In this document: one piece after another, positions 46,712 to 59,322 of the stretch
Layout: every line of letters starts with the position of its first letter
How positions within the stretch are numbered: position 1 is the first letter of the stretch
NCBI GenBank assembly: GCA_043228905.1
Contig: JBHGNT010000003.1
Span: 1,240,001-1,304,000 of the forward strand
Direction of reading: 5' to 3'
Length of the DNA stretch: 64,000 nt
From: Azolla caroliniana
Lineage: Eukaryota > Polypodiophyta
Made by a program: the position numbers and the translations under genes
The notes under the pieces: model-generated
Databases searched by the model: none
What the model was told of the DNA's origin: nothing
What the model saw: only the letters and a program-made list of their open reading frames with translations

Positions 46712-47145
46712 TGTTAACTCTTCGGGCCAGACAATGGCCTAACATAGGGTGTCTACGTGAGACACTTCACCAAAGGGTGTTACGGCAACCTGATTAGACT
46801 TCAACGCTTAATCCGACTTAGTTAAGTTACTTATTAGGATCGTCTTTCATAACACGCGTAAGATATAACAATTAAGACAGAACGGCAATTAACACAGAGA
46901 GATAACAACACTTAAGCTTTCATTAATTAACCGCTAACTATTACATTGTATCCGGGTCTTTAAATAGGTTTCCGGTCTGTATTACAAAATGGTGCCATCC
47001 GCACCTGTTCGGGATCGGTCCGGATCCGGAACGGCATACCGATTCCAGTCCGTCCGTCCACACTCATAGCTTAATTACAACCACATTCCTACTACTTAAT
47101 TAGCTCTCCGTTTCCCACTCTGGACTCCTTTGCCGGCCGGTAACA
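46712..47145 (-). repeat. Gypsy-B 5' LTR
   Basis: 434 bp. Inside it, on the minus strand, TGGCGACCATGATT follows after a short gap and is the likely primer-binding region. Confidence 0.93.
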
Positions 47146-48104
47146 GCAGCTTGAGCAACTAGAATGTGGCGACCCAATCTAGTTGTGAATTGGAAGAAAG
47201 GGATGGGTTTGCTTCCTTGCCCCGCGTAGGGATCACGCCATGTCCATTGCAAAGGGTCCCAATTGACCTTACGTAGCCATGTGTTTTCATGAGTACATAT
47301 ATGCCAATCGGGTTGTACTTTGATCGGATCAGGATCTACAATCCATTTATGACCAGTGTACACGAGTACTCGAATGGCGTTATTCGGTGTGGGTGTCTCA
47401 GTGTCTCGCAATTCATGGCCTTCAAGCTTGTCTGGTGATCCCCTACCTCTCGGGATTAGAGAGCCTTCCTCCTCGTGGCCTATCCATTTCTCCATTGTCG
47501 TCCTTTGAGTAGCAGATTCCCTAATCAGTAGCGCGTTAATGATTTCCGATCTCATAGTCCATCCGCCCCTGATTCCATGGAGTATGTTCGCTTGATCTTG
47601 TAGTGGCATTGACATAAACCGTTGCCAACATTCTATACTTTTGCCTAGACCTTCTGCAATGTATCCCCATGATAACCCCTTACGTGATCCCAGTAGTTGA
47701 TTAGATTCATCCTTGAGACATGGGTTCCATAGGATACGTTGATTGAGCCAGGTAGGTTCGGATCCCGGTTGATCCCACTGGAGCCCTCGACGAATGTCAC
47801 ACCATGCCTTTCACATGGATGCACTGAATCTGTCCTCCAAATGGCGGGAGAAACAAGGTTTGAGATCCATGTTTAGAATCCATCCCATTTGGGGGGCCCA
47901 ATTGACCCCTTTTCGTGGCCTAAAGTAAGCGGAACGTAACCTCAATAGCATTTTCCAACAATCATTTCCTAGTTGGAGTCCTCGCACCACAAATTTGGCA
48001 AGTAAGGCTTTCGATTGTGAAAGGGGATCAATAAGACCCAATCCCCCTCTCGACTTAGCCGTTGTGAGTATAGGCCACGCCACCTTGGCGCGAGCTACAT
48101 GGTC
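47146..48104 (-). pseudogene. LINE ORF2, part after RT
   Basis: SRGGLGLIDPLSQSKALLAK is the conserved GGLGL motif after L1 RT. KWIVDPDPIKVQPDWHIC and TWRDPYAGQGSK follow. A TGA near 47811 interrupts it. The frame meets Gypsy-B at ILVAQAA and goes on at 41973. Confidence 0.85.
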
Positions 48105-48646
48105 TTAAAAATTGATGCCAATCTTAAAAGTAAGGTTTGCAAACATGTAAAAATACATATATTCACGACATTAATTTCGTACATGTAGAATACATTAAAG
48201 ACTTGTACCATGGAGGGATGATGACATCTTTGGATGTATGTGTGTATGCTTTGGTTATGGTGAAAAAGACGAGGAAGAATCATATATCTTTGGATATATG
48301 GTTCTCACACATATTGGTCAATGTTCATTGACACATATTGTGAAATGTGTGGAATCTAAAACAATCAAGCAAACCACCATCCACAAACAGTGGCAAGATC
48401 TAATGGGAAAGTTGACAAGAAGTAATAGCCAACACACTAAGAAATAAATAAAAGCAACCGAACACACGAGACCTTTACGTGGAAACCCCAAATCAAGGAA
48501 AAAAGCACAAGACCCTTAGGGTACCAGAACTTCCACCATAACTAAGTTTACAAGTGGGTACAACCTCCCTAGATATCATCAGAGGAATACATAAGCATGA
48601 AGGCAACAATGTTGGCAACAATCTTCATCCAACAAGATGGATAAAC
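48105..48646. repeat. Orphan distal upstream block of a P450
   Basis: Continues copy 3 after the LINE and matches 36580-37140 upstream of gene 2 (GGCAACAATCTTCATCCAAC near 48613 and 37110). In gene 2 the ATG follows about 430 bp later. Here an LTR interrupts it. Confidence 0.85.
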
Positions 48647-49715
48647 TGACAAGAACTACACGCCCCCTATGCGCAACGCTCGGCCACAACCGAGCTTAGA
48701 ATCATACATAGAAAAAAAAAACGAGGAGTGAATGCACGACACAGTGAAGAGAAGAGTACACAGGATGTTTACGTGGAAAACCCAAACTAGGGAAAAACCA
48801 CGGCAGCCCACAGGCTACAAACTATCACTATGTTACAACGTTGTCGCGTTGTTACGCGCGTGCGTGTAGAAGGGGCGGGACCGTGGGGGTCTTGGACTAG
48901 GGAGTGGAGGAGAAAGAATAGGACATGATATGCAGGCCTAGCTCAAGAGGAGAAGAGGAAAGAATAAGACCACGACATCGAAGGAGAGATCGGCGGAGGC
49001 AAGATGCTCAACAAGTTATGTTAAAACAACGAATGGTTACAACAGTGGTGGCCGCCGTGGCCGCACCAAAATGACTATCCGAAAACCCTAAAGGGAAACC
49101 CAAGAAGAAAACCCTAACCGAAACCCTAACCCTAAACGAAAAGGGAAGAGGGAGAACCCCTCGACTAAGTGGTATACCTTACTCGCACAAAATAGGCAAC
49201 CCCTCCATAAGTGACCCCTCCCCTCCTTTTATAGCCCAAGGAGGGAGGGACCTTACAATGTGGGACAAAATGTCCCCTCACTCTCTATACACCATATCCT
49301 AGTATACATGTGCACAGGTTGCACACCGCCGACTTGCCCCCTTCCACCCCGGTTTCCGCCCATGGACGAAAATCTTCACGACATCCACCCCCACCAAACC
49401 GCACATCCACCGGTATGTGCCAAGAAAGGAAAAGGGTGAGAGATTTCGTCCACGGTGATCAACCGGGTCTTTCGCCTTACCGGCACCCAACCTTCTTGCC
49501 GGCCCCGACCCGCCGAATCCATCCGATCCACCACGTCCACCGCGTTTCCCCGAACCGTCGGCTCCGTCCGATCCGCCATATCCGACGTTCACGCCTTCTT
49601 CTTTGACCAACCCTCCCGAACGCCATTGCCGATCTGGTCACTCTTACTTTGTCCGCCATGTAGGTCCTCCGATTAGGCCCTCGGTCACCCTGTTTGCTCG
49701 ACGGATTCCGCCCCT
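48647..49715 (-). mobile_element. Reversed LTR, cut by the assembly gap
   Basis: On the minus strand it matches the end of the solo LTR at 21705-22647 (GGGTTTTCCACGTAAACATC, GATTCTAAGCTCGGTTGTGG) and ends in TTCTTGTCA. A TATA-like GGCTATAAAAGGAGG (minus) lies at about 49230. The part left of TATA differs from the solo LTR. It reaches the N run without a recognisable LTR start. ORFs on both strands at 49299-49610 are Gly/Asp- or Arg/Pro-rich and are not considered genes. Confidence 0.75.
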
Positions 49716-49815
49716 NNNNNNNNNNNNNNNNNNNNNNNNNNNNNNNNNNNNNNNNNNNNNNNNNNNNNNNNNNNNNNNNNNNNNNNNNNNNNNNNNNNNN
49801 NNNNNNNNNNNNNNN
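49716..49815. other. Assembly gap (100 N)
   Basis: Exactly 100 N, the usual placeholder for a gap of unknown size. Confidence 0.99.
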
Positions 49816-51059
49816 AGCATGTTATCTCGACGTTTATTTGTCGAGAGAATAATCCATTGTTTATATTCAATTTTAGTTTATTTGCAAAATAAGCGGGGGT
49901 TATGGAAATTCTATAGTATGAACCATATGTACCATATGTGCATTCACACTCGAGTATGTTTCGATAGTTCGAGTATGGTAAACACCCTCCAAGTATGGTA
50001 AATACCATACTTTTGTATTCATTATTTACTATAAGGTAAAACGTTTTTATAAGCTTTTGACGATTGAGCTAAGTCTTTTGTTATATCTAACTTCGTCTTG
50101 TGTCATTACCTTCTTTTCGTATTTCTACCTTTCCTTCAATCCTTCGTATTGTAATTTAGTTTATCCTATTCCTTCATGTCCGCTCCCACATCACGACGAT
50201 GTGTGCAAAGAGTGGACCAAATTGACTTGAATGTGGTAGAATACGACACAATTAATCAAAATGTGATACTTTTGACTCCCACATGTTTTTAATCTCAATC
50301 ATGTTATAATATACATATAAATATTAGTCAAAATGCCAGACCTCAAATTTGCTTGAACACGAAAACAATGTGAAGTATATCATTGTTAAAACTTATGGAG
50401 GGTGTTTTGTCAATTATTCAGTTGAACAAATGTACATCCCTCTAAGGTTTGCCAAATTCCGAAGCATATAAATAAATGTATGGGTACAATTTGGGTGGTT
50501 ATGAATGCCAAAGCTACATTATGGTCAAAAATCAGATCATGTAATGTGAAGGTGAAGGAGGATGTTGGAAGCTCGTTCAAATGGAAGGGTAGGAGGTCGA
50601 TCGATGTGACTTTGTTGGGACCCTCAAGGATCCACGAGAAATGAGTGACCAAGCAATTGATGAGTGCCAAAATTTCTAAACGGACAAACATGAATGGAGT
50701 GGGGCTTGCTCCTTCAAAGCACAATGGATCGAATATTTGTTGATGAAGGGAAGGCCAGAACAAGAAGGAGATAAGAGAAGTTGTTTGTCTTGATGGCTCT
50801 TATTCTTCTTGCTTGAAGGATGACAATATCAATGTGCATTCGTTGCCAATTATCGAGAAGATGGTTGTCATTTTGGGCTAATGCATTAACCTAATGGGTA
50901 TCTTTGAGTTTGATCACTGCGAGGGATGAGGTTTGCAGGGACCCTTTTGTGGTGAGGCACGTGAGAAGTCGGTGTCAACAACTCTTGAGCATATCTATCA
51001 ATATTTCCTTTTCTTCCTAATCAAACTCTCTAATCATGTGCCTCTCCTCTTATCAGTAA
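49816..51059. repeat. P450 3' flank right of the gap
   Basis: AGCATGTTATCT and GCAAAATAAGCGGGG match the region about 70-140 bp after the stop of gene 1 (32298-32372). From about 50060 it matches 39560 onward after gene 2. So the sequence just lost in the gap should be a P450 3' end. Confidence 0.8.
50562..50736 (-). pseudogene. Inverted P450 exon 3 fragment without heme loop
   Basis: On the minus strand FDPLCFEGASPTPFMFV joins directly to RLEILALINCLVTHFSW. The intervening [15 protein letters not shown] that carries the heme-binding Cys is deleted. It continues to SIDLLPF and then loses similarity. Confidence 0.88.
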
Positions 51060-52400
51060 CGAAAAATTAACACAAACAATGAAAGAGTTAAGTTAGTGGA
51101 AGATGCTTACTCACCAAACATAAGAAGAGGACAAAATATCAAACAAAAAGTTTGATCAACAATATCTCGACCAATCATACTTACAATACAAGAATGGAGC
51201 TTAAGTATTTAAAGTAAAGACTTAGGGCTTAATCTTGGATGTGAAAAGCGTAAGATAAGGTTTAGGATTAGAGAGAGAGATAGATACATTTTATTAACAT
51301 CTTTAGAGGTCAAATATGATCTATGAGACAAAAAATATAACACTTTCATGTGCTACATGTGAAAGTGAGTAGTGAGTAGTGACTCTCGATTATCAAGAAC
51401 TTTACCAATGAATGTTGAGATGAAGAGTGCATATTGTGATTGTGCAAGGAATTCGTTCAAGCATTTGGTGTGGTCACAAATATGCAGAAAGCATACTCAA
51501 ATGTTACAATCAATTAATGTAGAAATGTGTATCCTAATGGTAACACCTTGGTGCTATGTGTGTAACGTTATGGTTTCACGCCTTACACATGACACTTGCA
51601 ATACAATTTGAATTTATTTTCATGACTCTATAAGCTTGAGAGATAAAAGGGAAAAGGAGAGGAAATGTGGAGACCTTTGGATAGTTCACATTTCAAATAT
51701 ATGGTTTGGCTATGGTGAGGAAGAAAGATCCTTGATATTTTTTACTTAACTACTAGTTATGTTGGTTTGGCAAGGTCTAAGCTTCAATTTCTCTAAAGTA
51801 AAATAATCATGTACAAAAAGATGGAGGATGCTCGGCCATTCCTTTGGTAAAGCATAAAGTAACCTCTAATTTGCGTATTTGGGGCATGTTTAGAATGTTG
51901 CCTATCTAGGAAGTTCTAGAAGCTATAAGCATTTTGGAATTTGTCATTAAATATAGCTCGGCTTGTTTCAAGGAGGAGTGATCGATAACCAAGACCCTTT
52001 TCGAGGCCCTTTGCCTTGGTTTATTGACAATCAAGATGAGATCGAGGTTGACCCATTCCCATGATTCCCGATGCTTGTCTTCAATTAATTGGTATGACAC
52101 ATTGGTCCCTCCCTATATTTATAAAAAGGTTCGACCCGATCCCAAGTAGAAATATACTCAAGGCACTATTTGCAGACATGCAGATATATATATTAAAGAC
52201 TTGTTGAACACATAGAGATATATATTAAAGACTTGTTGAACACATGCGGGGATGGGGACATCTTTCGATGCATGTGTGTATGGTTTGATCGGCTATGGCG
52301 GCTTACATTTTTGGATATACATATGGTTCTCAAACATATTGGTGAACGTTCATTGGCACATAATTGGAGGGAAGAAAAAGAAGTCATCTAGCATTACAAC
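51060..52400. repeat. P450-cluster upstream block, copy 4
   Basis: Homologous to 35885-36860. A short local duplication, GACTTGTTGAACACAT, occurs at about 52198 and 52229. It precedes the P450 pseudogene. Confidence 0.78.
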
Positions 52401-52539
52401 ACTTTCCGTATGGGTAGTAAAGAAGTTGTGAAGATAACCAAAGGGTTGTATTACCATCTTTGTTTTAATAACAAACATAGATCTTTACTAAAAAAAACAG
52501 GAAAAGAAAAAAGAGAACTACCACTAGCATTGGTGCAGC

Positions 52540-52815
52540 ATGGCTATGGTGAGCTTCACCTCCACCATTCCTGTAGAGCTCATTGTTGGGATTACTCTGT
52601 CTCTATTACTCTTCATAGCAGTGGTATAGGAGCTATGGAGACCTTCAAGCGATAAGAATAAGAGCTGGGAAGAGATGAAACTTCCCTTACCTCGGGGCCG
52701 TCTTTAGCCTTCCCTTCATCGGGGCGAAACCCTGGAGTTGCTCTTTGCTCTTCATCTGCAGCCACTATGACCTGCAAATATATTGCATCTAATCCCCACA
52801 TTATGGAGGAGGTTT
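52540..52815 (+). pseudogene. P450 pseudogene with large exon 1 deletion
   Basis: Begins [20 protein letters not shown], clearly the same N-terminus as the intact genes, with an in-frame TAG after the membrane anchor and another after PRGRL. About 190 bp in, sequence jumps from the GETLE region to just after the I-helix (ATMTCKYIASNP), a loss of roughly 750 bp. It ends in intron 1. Exons 2 and 3 are absent. It shares its upstream type with gene 3. Confidence 0.92.
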
Positions 52816-52829
52816 GTTTTGTTGCTCCC

Positions 52830-54795
52830 CAATCACTAGTCAATTTCACACATACTGACATGTAGAAAAATCATTCACTTAATTGGTTTCCGAAGTCATA
52901 TTTCACCTCTCGAAACATGATAGTAAAACTTTCTCTTCTCTTATTAAAACCACAATTATATAGCTAAGTGCTTGTGACAAACACTACAATGGTGACATAA
53001 TCGAGTGGTGCTAATATGCGACATGAACACTTTGTCAAGAGAACAATTTCACCTTGGTTAAATAAACAAAATTGCCATGTCTATACTCCCTATCAACTTT
53101 CATAGATTGCTATAGCTTGCTTGCCATTAAATGAAAACTTTCACTACAAATGCCAATGTAGAATGCCAACTACATTTTAAGATGTGCCACCATCGATAAT
53201 CAATGTTAATTACTTTAAATGATGGCCATTGAAGATTTCATCATGTATAAACCACCTAAAAGCGTAAAAGAGAGGATTAGGGGTCGGTTTATTTCTTTCT
53301 TCTTCTGTTTAGCTTACACACTTGACAAGATAATCGAGGAGTTCAAGTGATATTAGTGCACAAATAAGCTCACCTTCTTAAATTAATAAATTAATTAGAT
53401 CACCGTGAGTCTTTTTAAAATATCAGTTGATCTAGTTTCCCGTTCACTAATAACTTTTCCTTTTAACTAAGGTCTAGGTCATGAAAAAAGTTTCGTGTTT
53501 CTATTGCTTGATTGGGTGTTTTGGTATTATGAAAAACGATGTGGGGTAATCAATAATGCTCCATACAAGAGGGGTATTTATAATATTCCCTCGATATTTG
53601 TTTATTTAATCATTTGAAACATGAACTAGACGCTTATAATAAGAATTCTCATGTAGGGTGAAAGGTTATACGACCGTCACATTCTCAATATTCTTATCAT
53701 GTTTTTGTTGTTGTTGCCAAATTGCATATTACAATTGTTTAATGACCCTCTATCAATGTTTGCAATTCAACTTAATATTATAATGAATTACTTAATGAAC
53801 ATGTCATAGGAACATCAATAATGTCAAGATTTCAATTCATTGAAGCATTTAGAAAGAAAATGTTCAAACATATTAAACTTAAATCATGATCATATATATT
53901 AAAGTTCTTCTTCTTAATGGCTCACTTGGATAATCTACATATATACTACCAATTGAGAGTGGGATTTCAAAAACCCATCATATATCTTTTAAGATCATTT
54001 TGATAGTCTTATGTAGGGAACACCATTATCCTATTCTAGATGTTATTCGTAAAACGTGAATGGAACAACGAAAAAGTGCACTTCTGATGATTGTGGTGGA
54101 AAGTAAACTTTTGAAGATATTATATATATTCATAAAGCACCTCAAAGGTTATATGGCATCTCATCAACTTTAGGCGAATTGAGGTTTGCTTGTTCAATAA
54201 GTAGAGAAATTAATTTTGGAAATCTAGAGATTGAAAAACTATCCTTTAACATTGTGATTAATGCATTCTCTATATCCACTAATTTGAATGGCAAAGCAAG
54301 TATGCCTACATATATCTACTATAGTACTATGTATGGAACCCAAGCAAACCTTGGTTTCTAGTGAGTGATTTTTAAGCTGTATTTTTATGACCAAATTGTT
54401 AGCAAGAGGGCATGATTTCAAACCACAAAAACAAAGATTTTTTATAGTTCAAACCCATTCCTAGAGACTTCAACTTTCAAATTGTTGGGGATGTCTAAAG
54501 TGTCTTATGTAATATATGTCAATGCTTTCAAAAATTGCTTTGGTGGATGTTTTGTTATGTCTAAAATGATATATCACAAACTCAACTAATTCAATGCTGC
54601 TATTTCTTATGTAGCATATGTATTGGCAATCACATTAAAACCGAACCCCATACTTGACTATGATAACCCTATATCCTTTCAAAGCATTCTCATGTTACAT
54701 ATATTTCAGTGGCACAACCGTTGGCATTGCCATGAACCAAGAGAAAGGGTTTAGAGTTTACTTCATCATATCTTGAATTATGTTATGTCTACTTG
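52830..54795. other. AT-rich intergenic, no gene recognised
   Basis: No domain-bearing ORF on either strand. Confidence 0.55.
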
Positions 54796-55240
54796 TGTTG
54801 TGATTCTTGGATTCTCATTGGTAGTGGTGATGATTCATGATGATAAGAAGTTTCATGGAACCCAATGCGTTGAATTCCTAAACACAGGTACTTTGTGGCA
54901 AGACCACTCTCGCTAATGTTAGCTCTTAATCCTTACTAATAATATAAACATATAATTGCAATGAACAACATTATTGTTGTATTAGTATATTAATAGTAAT
55001 CACGATGTTGAACTCTACTTGTGTTGTGACTCTTAGATTCTCATTGGTAGTGGTGATGGTTCATGATGATAAGAAGTTTCATGGAACCCAATGCGTTGAA
55101 TTCCTAAGCGCGGGTACTTTGTGGCAGGATCACTCTCGCTAATGTTAGATCTTAATCCTTACTAATAATATAAACACCTAATTGCAATGACCACCATTAT
55201 TGTTGTATTAGTATATGAATAGTAATCACGATGTTGAACA
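54796..55240. repeat. Tandem duplication of about 220 bp
   Basis: TAGATTCTCATTGGTAGTGG and TTCATGATGATAAGAAGTTT recur with little change, first copy from about 54796, second from about 55017. Part is found a third time at 61315. Confidence 0.9.
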
Positions 55241-57247
55241 AGTGTGTATACAAGAGAGAGATCTAGAAAGCATGATTTAGAAAGCCAATATCAAGAACAA
55301 TTATAGGAACCATAAAAGCCTTGTGAAGTAAACATGGTGTTTGTAATAAATAAAAACATCATACCTCGCATGTGAAATAGGTCATCATTATGTAGTTGCA
55401 TGATACCAACACCATACATTTAATTAAGAAGTGTTTATATATGTGATCAATCATAAAAAAAATTGTGTTTAGGGAATATTTTTACTCAAATTAAGCAAAA
55501 CGATTCTCCAAAGAATGATCCATTAACTTCATTCAAGTTTAGTTTATTCGCAAAATGGGGGGTAGGGGGGTTATGGAATGATGAGAGAAAATATTATTAG
55601 GCATAAGGATGTGGGTAGCAAATTTCCGTGGATCTACCAGATTGTTGCATTTATAACATTTAGAAAGAATATTGTGTCAAATCTAACAACAATGTACAAG
55701 TGTGTGGTGATTCTTGCTTCTCTTTAGTAGATGGTGATAATGTGTAGTGACTCTTGATAGGCACACAATTTGCATTGAATTTTCAAGCATATACATAACA
55801 AATGCATTTAAGCGTGATAACGTTGTGTCTTATGCCTCAACGATAAAATCAACACTAGATTGCGAGAAATGTTGGCACTAGTTATTAAACATATAAATGA
55901 GAAATAATTGTGGTAACTTTTCTTGGTTCAAAAACATCTGGCATTTACAAAAGCAAGGTTCATATTAACACCCAAGTAATGTGACACTAGAGATAACACG
56001 ATTAGAAAGATGATATCCAAATTTGTTTTAATGATAATGACCGAATAAAATATCTAGTGTGATATTGCCAATGGTAGTTCCATACTTAATGATGCAAAAG
56101 AAGCGTAGGTACAATTATAAATGTTCTCAACACTAATGTCGATAGTAGTATTAAAAAAGAATTATATAGTTTGGCCATGAAAAGCATTGCAATATAACTT
56201 AAGTCACTTTTTTGCATAGCTAATGTGATGCACTATCTTTTATAATGTAGTGAACATGATGATAACTTTATACGACATGTATAAGGTGAGAAAAGAATTA
56301 GCTAATGGAATATGCGCAACGCTTTTGTATTCAATGGTAGACATGGAGTGAAAGCATATCTACGAAAGTTGAAGGGAGTGCAACACATGTCCCTCCTTAA
56401 ATATTGATATATACTATTTATAATAGCTTTTCAAACTAAGCTTCTCAAAACAATAAGTTGTCTCTTTAAGCCAAATAATGATAGCGCTAATAAAGCATCT
56501 ACAAGAGCACAATATTTTGTATTGGAATCATAAGCATGGTGTATTGACAATGACACAATTGTAGCATAGCATATATACCAATCTTCGTGTCTATTCTTAT
56601 GATCAAAGTCCAATAGACTTAGACACTAGTTTGCAAAGGAGCTCACTAGCGAGAGTCATCACGTAAGTAATGGTGAAAGCCCACTTTGTAATTGAGTTGA
56701 TGCAGTGAGAAACTACTCACCGATGATGACTATAGTACACAAGCAACAATGATAGAGCAATGTGTGTGCACCCTTGGAGATCAAGTGGTAGGCTACGCAA
56801 TTTCGAGGTAAGTAGTGAGACATTACACACGGTTTCAATGCAATACGCACGTGAGGAGTCAGATGTCACCATATCATCAATATTCTATGCCTTTGTCATC
56901 CTAGGCTGATCCCCATCCATCCACCACAAAGTGAGAAAGGAATATTTGGTTAGTAGGAAAGGATATTTTGTTTTGTTTAGAACCATGAAAAGCTACAAAA
57001 TTGCTTTCCTTCAATTTCATGGGCTATTGCTATTGTGGAGAGCATTATAGTTTTTGTTTTCCTTTTTATCTGTAGATATATATTTTACCTTTTGTATTCA
57101 TGGAAATGCGTTTGCCACTTTATTTTCATTGTAACTGAAACACACACATAAAAGATATTGAAGAGATCTTCATGCCCTTACAAATAGTTTCACTAGAGGG
57201 AAGGTTTCCATTACCAACATACACACACACACATTCTAAGCTTTATC
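55241..57247. other. Intergenic with P450 3'-flank remnant
   Basis: 55250-55680 is homologous to 61400-61780. ATAAGGATGTGGGTAGCAAA near 55611 also matches the 3' flank of gene 1 (32410). No gene recognised in 55700-57247. Confidence 0.6.
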
Positions 57248-59322
57248 ATGGGACTTACTCTACATGGATTAATCCATAATGCCATTCATTCTTGCATGAT
57301 ACCTTTCTTCTGTTCAAAACCTCCCGAACACGATAACACGGATCGCGAGCTTCACAATACCGACCAAGAGACTAGCATTCCTGACCATCGCCCGAGTGTG
57401 GAACCGAAACCTCCACCACAAATCGTGTCTATCGATGACATTCTCAAGAATTGGGCAGGAGAGTTCGGAAGGTCACAAGCCCTCCATTTCACCTTCTCGA
57501 GCTTCGCATGGGCTCTCGAGGCACTTCACACGCTTGTCGTAGTCTTCGCGGACAGGAACCCGTCGTGGCGATGCGTAACCAATGCCAATCCTATGCCCAC
57601 CCATTCTAGCGGACATTCTGTCCCGATACTATGTGGTGATAGCATGCCCATGTCATCGATATGCTCAATGGATAGGAGCCTTTGGGAATGGACCCGTGGC
57701 AAGTCGGAATCGACCGTCTCCGAATGGGACTTGATTTGTGACAATAGCTATAAGAAAGGCTTGGCCCAATCATCCTTCTTTATTGGATGTCTCATAGGTA
57801 ACCAAACTAAATGAAAGGAATTCAGGACAGGTCACATATGAACTAGTTTCTTTTTGCTAAGTCTTTATTTAACCCACCACTTAATTATGTCTAGTTGAGA
57901 TTGATTTGAAGGACCTTGGTGTGATATGTAGGTTCTGGCATATTCGGGTACCTCTCGGATTCCCGAATCGGTAGGAAAGGTGCATTAGTGCTCGCATGTC
58001 TTAGCAATGGCATCTTCGGCATGCTCACTGCGGCCTCGCCAAATTTACCGGTCTATGCAATTCTCCGTGCTTTGACCGGCATATCTTCGGGTGGTCTCGG
58101 CCTCACCTCCTTCGTCTTGGGCACTGAATGCATCGGGCCAACCAAGCGTAGCTCCGTCGCTATGTCCTCCTTGTATTTTTACCCTTTTGGGACGATCCTC
58201 CTAGCCGGGTTGGCCACCATGGCAAGTGGTCTATCATGGAGGTATCTCTACCTTATCACATCGGCACCATCGTTGGTATATCTTGTGCTCATTTTGCCTT
58301 TCTTGGCCGAATCGCCGAGGTGGTATCTTATAAGAGGACGGAAAGAGGAGGCAATGGGAGTACTTATGAGGATAGCAAAGATGAATGGGAGGAAGTTGCC
58401 GGAAGGTGTTGCATTATCCATGGAATTGGATGACGATCAAGTGCCATGTGGACCGATTGAAAATGGTGTCACTGATAAAACAACACAGCCTCTACATGGG
58501 GTAGAACTTAGAAAAGAGAACATAGAATTAGAAGATAAGCCAATAGTTACAAAGAAGGCCCGATGTGTAAAGGAATGTGGGAGTACCACGGTTCAAGCTA
58601 GAGGGACTTTGTTAGATGTGTTTAAGAGGGATGATTCTAGGATGAAAATTTTAATAGTGATAGTAGTATGGTTTGTAAGTGCTCTAGGGTATTATTCACT
58701 AAACCTTAATGTAGGAAATGTTGGCACGAACTTGAGCTTAAGCCTCATACTAAATGCATTGGCCGAGATCCCCGGATATGCGATCTCCACGATTCTCGTA
58801 AACAAACCTGGTCGTCGGTTAACACTCGTCGCCTCCATGTTACTATGTGCTACTAGTTGTTTAATGGCTGGTGGGGTCTCTTTCTGGCTCTCCGAGTATG
58901 CAACTTCATTGTCTCATCGTAATGTTGTGACTTCATTGACCGGTCGTGATGTTGTTATTGATTATCATAGTCAAGTACAAGCATTGTTGAGAACAAGCTC
59001 GTACATGCAATTGATCGGCGGGCTCTTGGGCCTCTTTTCCATTGCAGGGTCATATAACCTCCTCTACCTCTACACAGCCGAGCTTTTCCCAACGGTTGTG
59101 CGCAATGCGGCACTAGGGTTGACAAATCAAGCGGCGTCCATAGGGTGCATAATTTCTCCCATTAATGTCTTGTCTGCACATTTAGGTGTTGCTTTTCCAC
59201 TTTTCATTATTGGAGCCATATCGCTTGTAGGGGGTCTCATGACTCTCAAGCTTCCTGAAACTCGTAACCAACCTTTCCATGAGACTTTTGAGGAAATGAA
59301 CAAACAAAAAGATGTACCCTAA
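57248..59322 (+). CDS. Organic cation/carnitine transporter (MFS, plant OCT family)
   Basis: Two exons, 57248-57797 and 57932-59322, GT/AG intron splitting a Gly codon, 646 residues. N-terminal cytosolic part is long and acidic. Then ILKNWAGEFGRSQ and FTFSSFAWALEALHT open TM1. The extracellular loop has WRC, ICSMDRSLWEWTRG and STVSEWDLIC, as in plant OCTs. The MFS signature is SDSRIGRKGAL after TM2. Later: FVLGTECIGPTKRS, LAESPRWYLIRGR before the central loop, and LYTAELFPTVVRNAALG and KLPETRNQPFHET at the end, all typical. The central loop (about 90 residues) and the loop around SHRNVVTSLTGRD are longer than I expect for the family. It should move organic cations or carnitine-like solutes across plasma membrane or tonoplast. 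Substrate unknown. Confidence 0.9.

Larger units (their letters stand above)
41974..47145 (-). mobile_element. Ty3/Gypsy retrotransposon (Gypsy-B), integrase-deleted
   Basis: LTRs of 434 bp at 41974-42407 and 46712-47145 (plus-strand ends TGTTAAC...GGTAACA) differ at about 8 positions (about 2%), so insertion was recent. Target duplication GCGGC at 41969-41973 and GCAGC (one change) at 47146-47150. Minus-strand coding order is gag, protease, RT and part of RNase H. The rest of RNase H and all of integrase are missing. They are replaced by 63 bp of LINE sequence at 42408-42470. Confidence 0.93.
41164..48104 (-). mobile_element. 5'-truncated L1-type LINE, split by Gypsy-B
   Basis: A 21 bp duplication starting TTAAAAATTGATG flanks it (41143-41163, 48105-48125), and poly(T) at 41162-41172 is the poly(A) tail on the minus strand. 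Without Gypsy-B the LINE is about 1.76 kb, so most of ORF2 is absent. The remaining protein is the region after RT plus a C-terminal zinc finger. Confidence 0.93.

Noticed and set aside
46659-46745. Upstream Met giving Gypsy-B gag 29 extra residues
   Set aside because: That start lies inside the LTR and the frame crosses the primer-binding region; the Met at 46658 is more likely.
42781-46797. Plus-strand ORFs such as 44742-45455 (237 codons)
   Set aside because: Antisense shadows of the Gypsy-B gag-pol frame.
49106-49140. Telomere-like AACCCTAACCCTAAAC stretch
   Set aside because: Only a few degenerate units within LTR sequence; not a telomere or clear interstitial telomeric array.
49299-49676. 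Gly/Asp-rich and Arg/Pro-rich ORFs on both strands beside the gap
   Set aside because: GC-rich LTR upstream sequence open in several frames; no domain; reaches into N.
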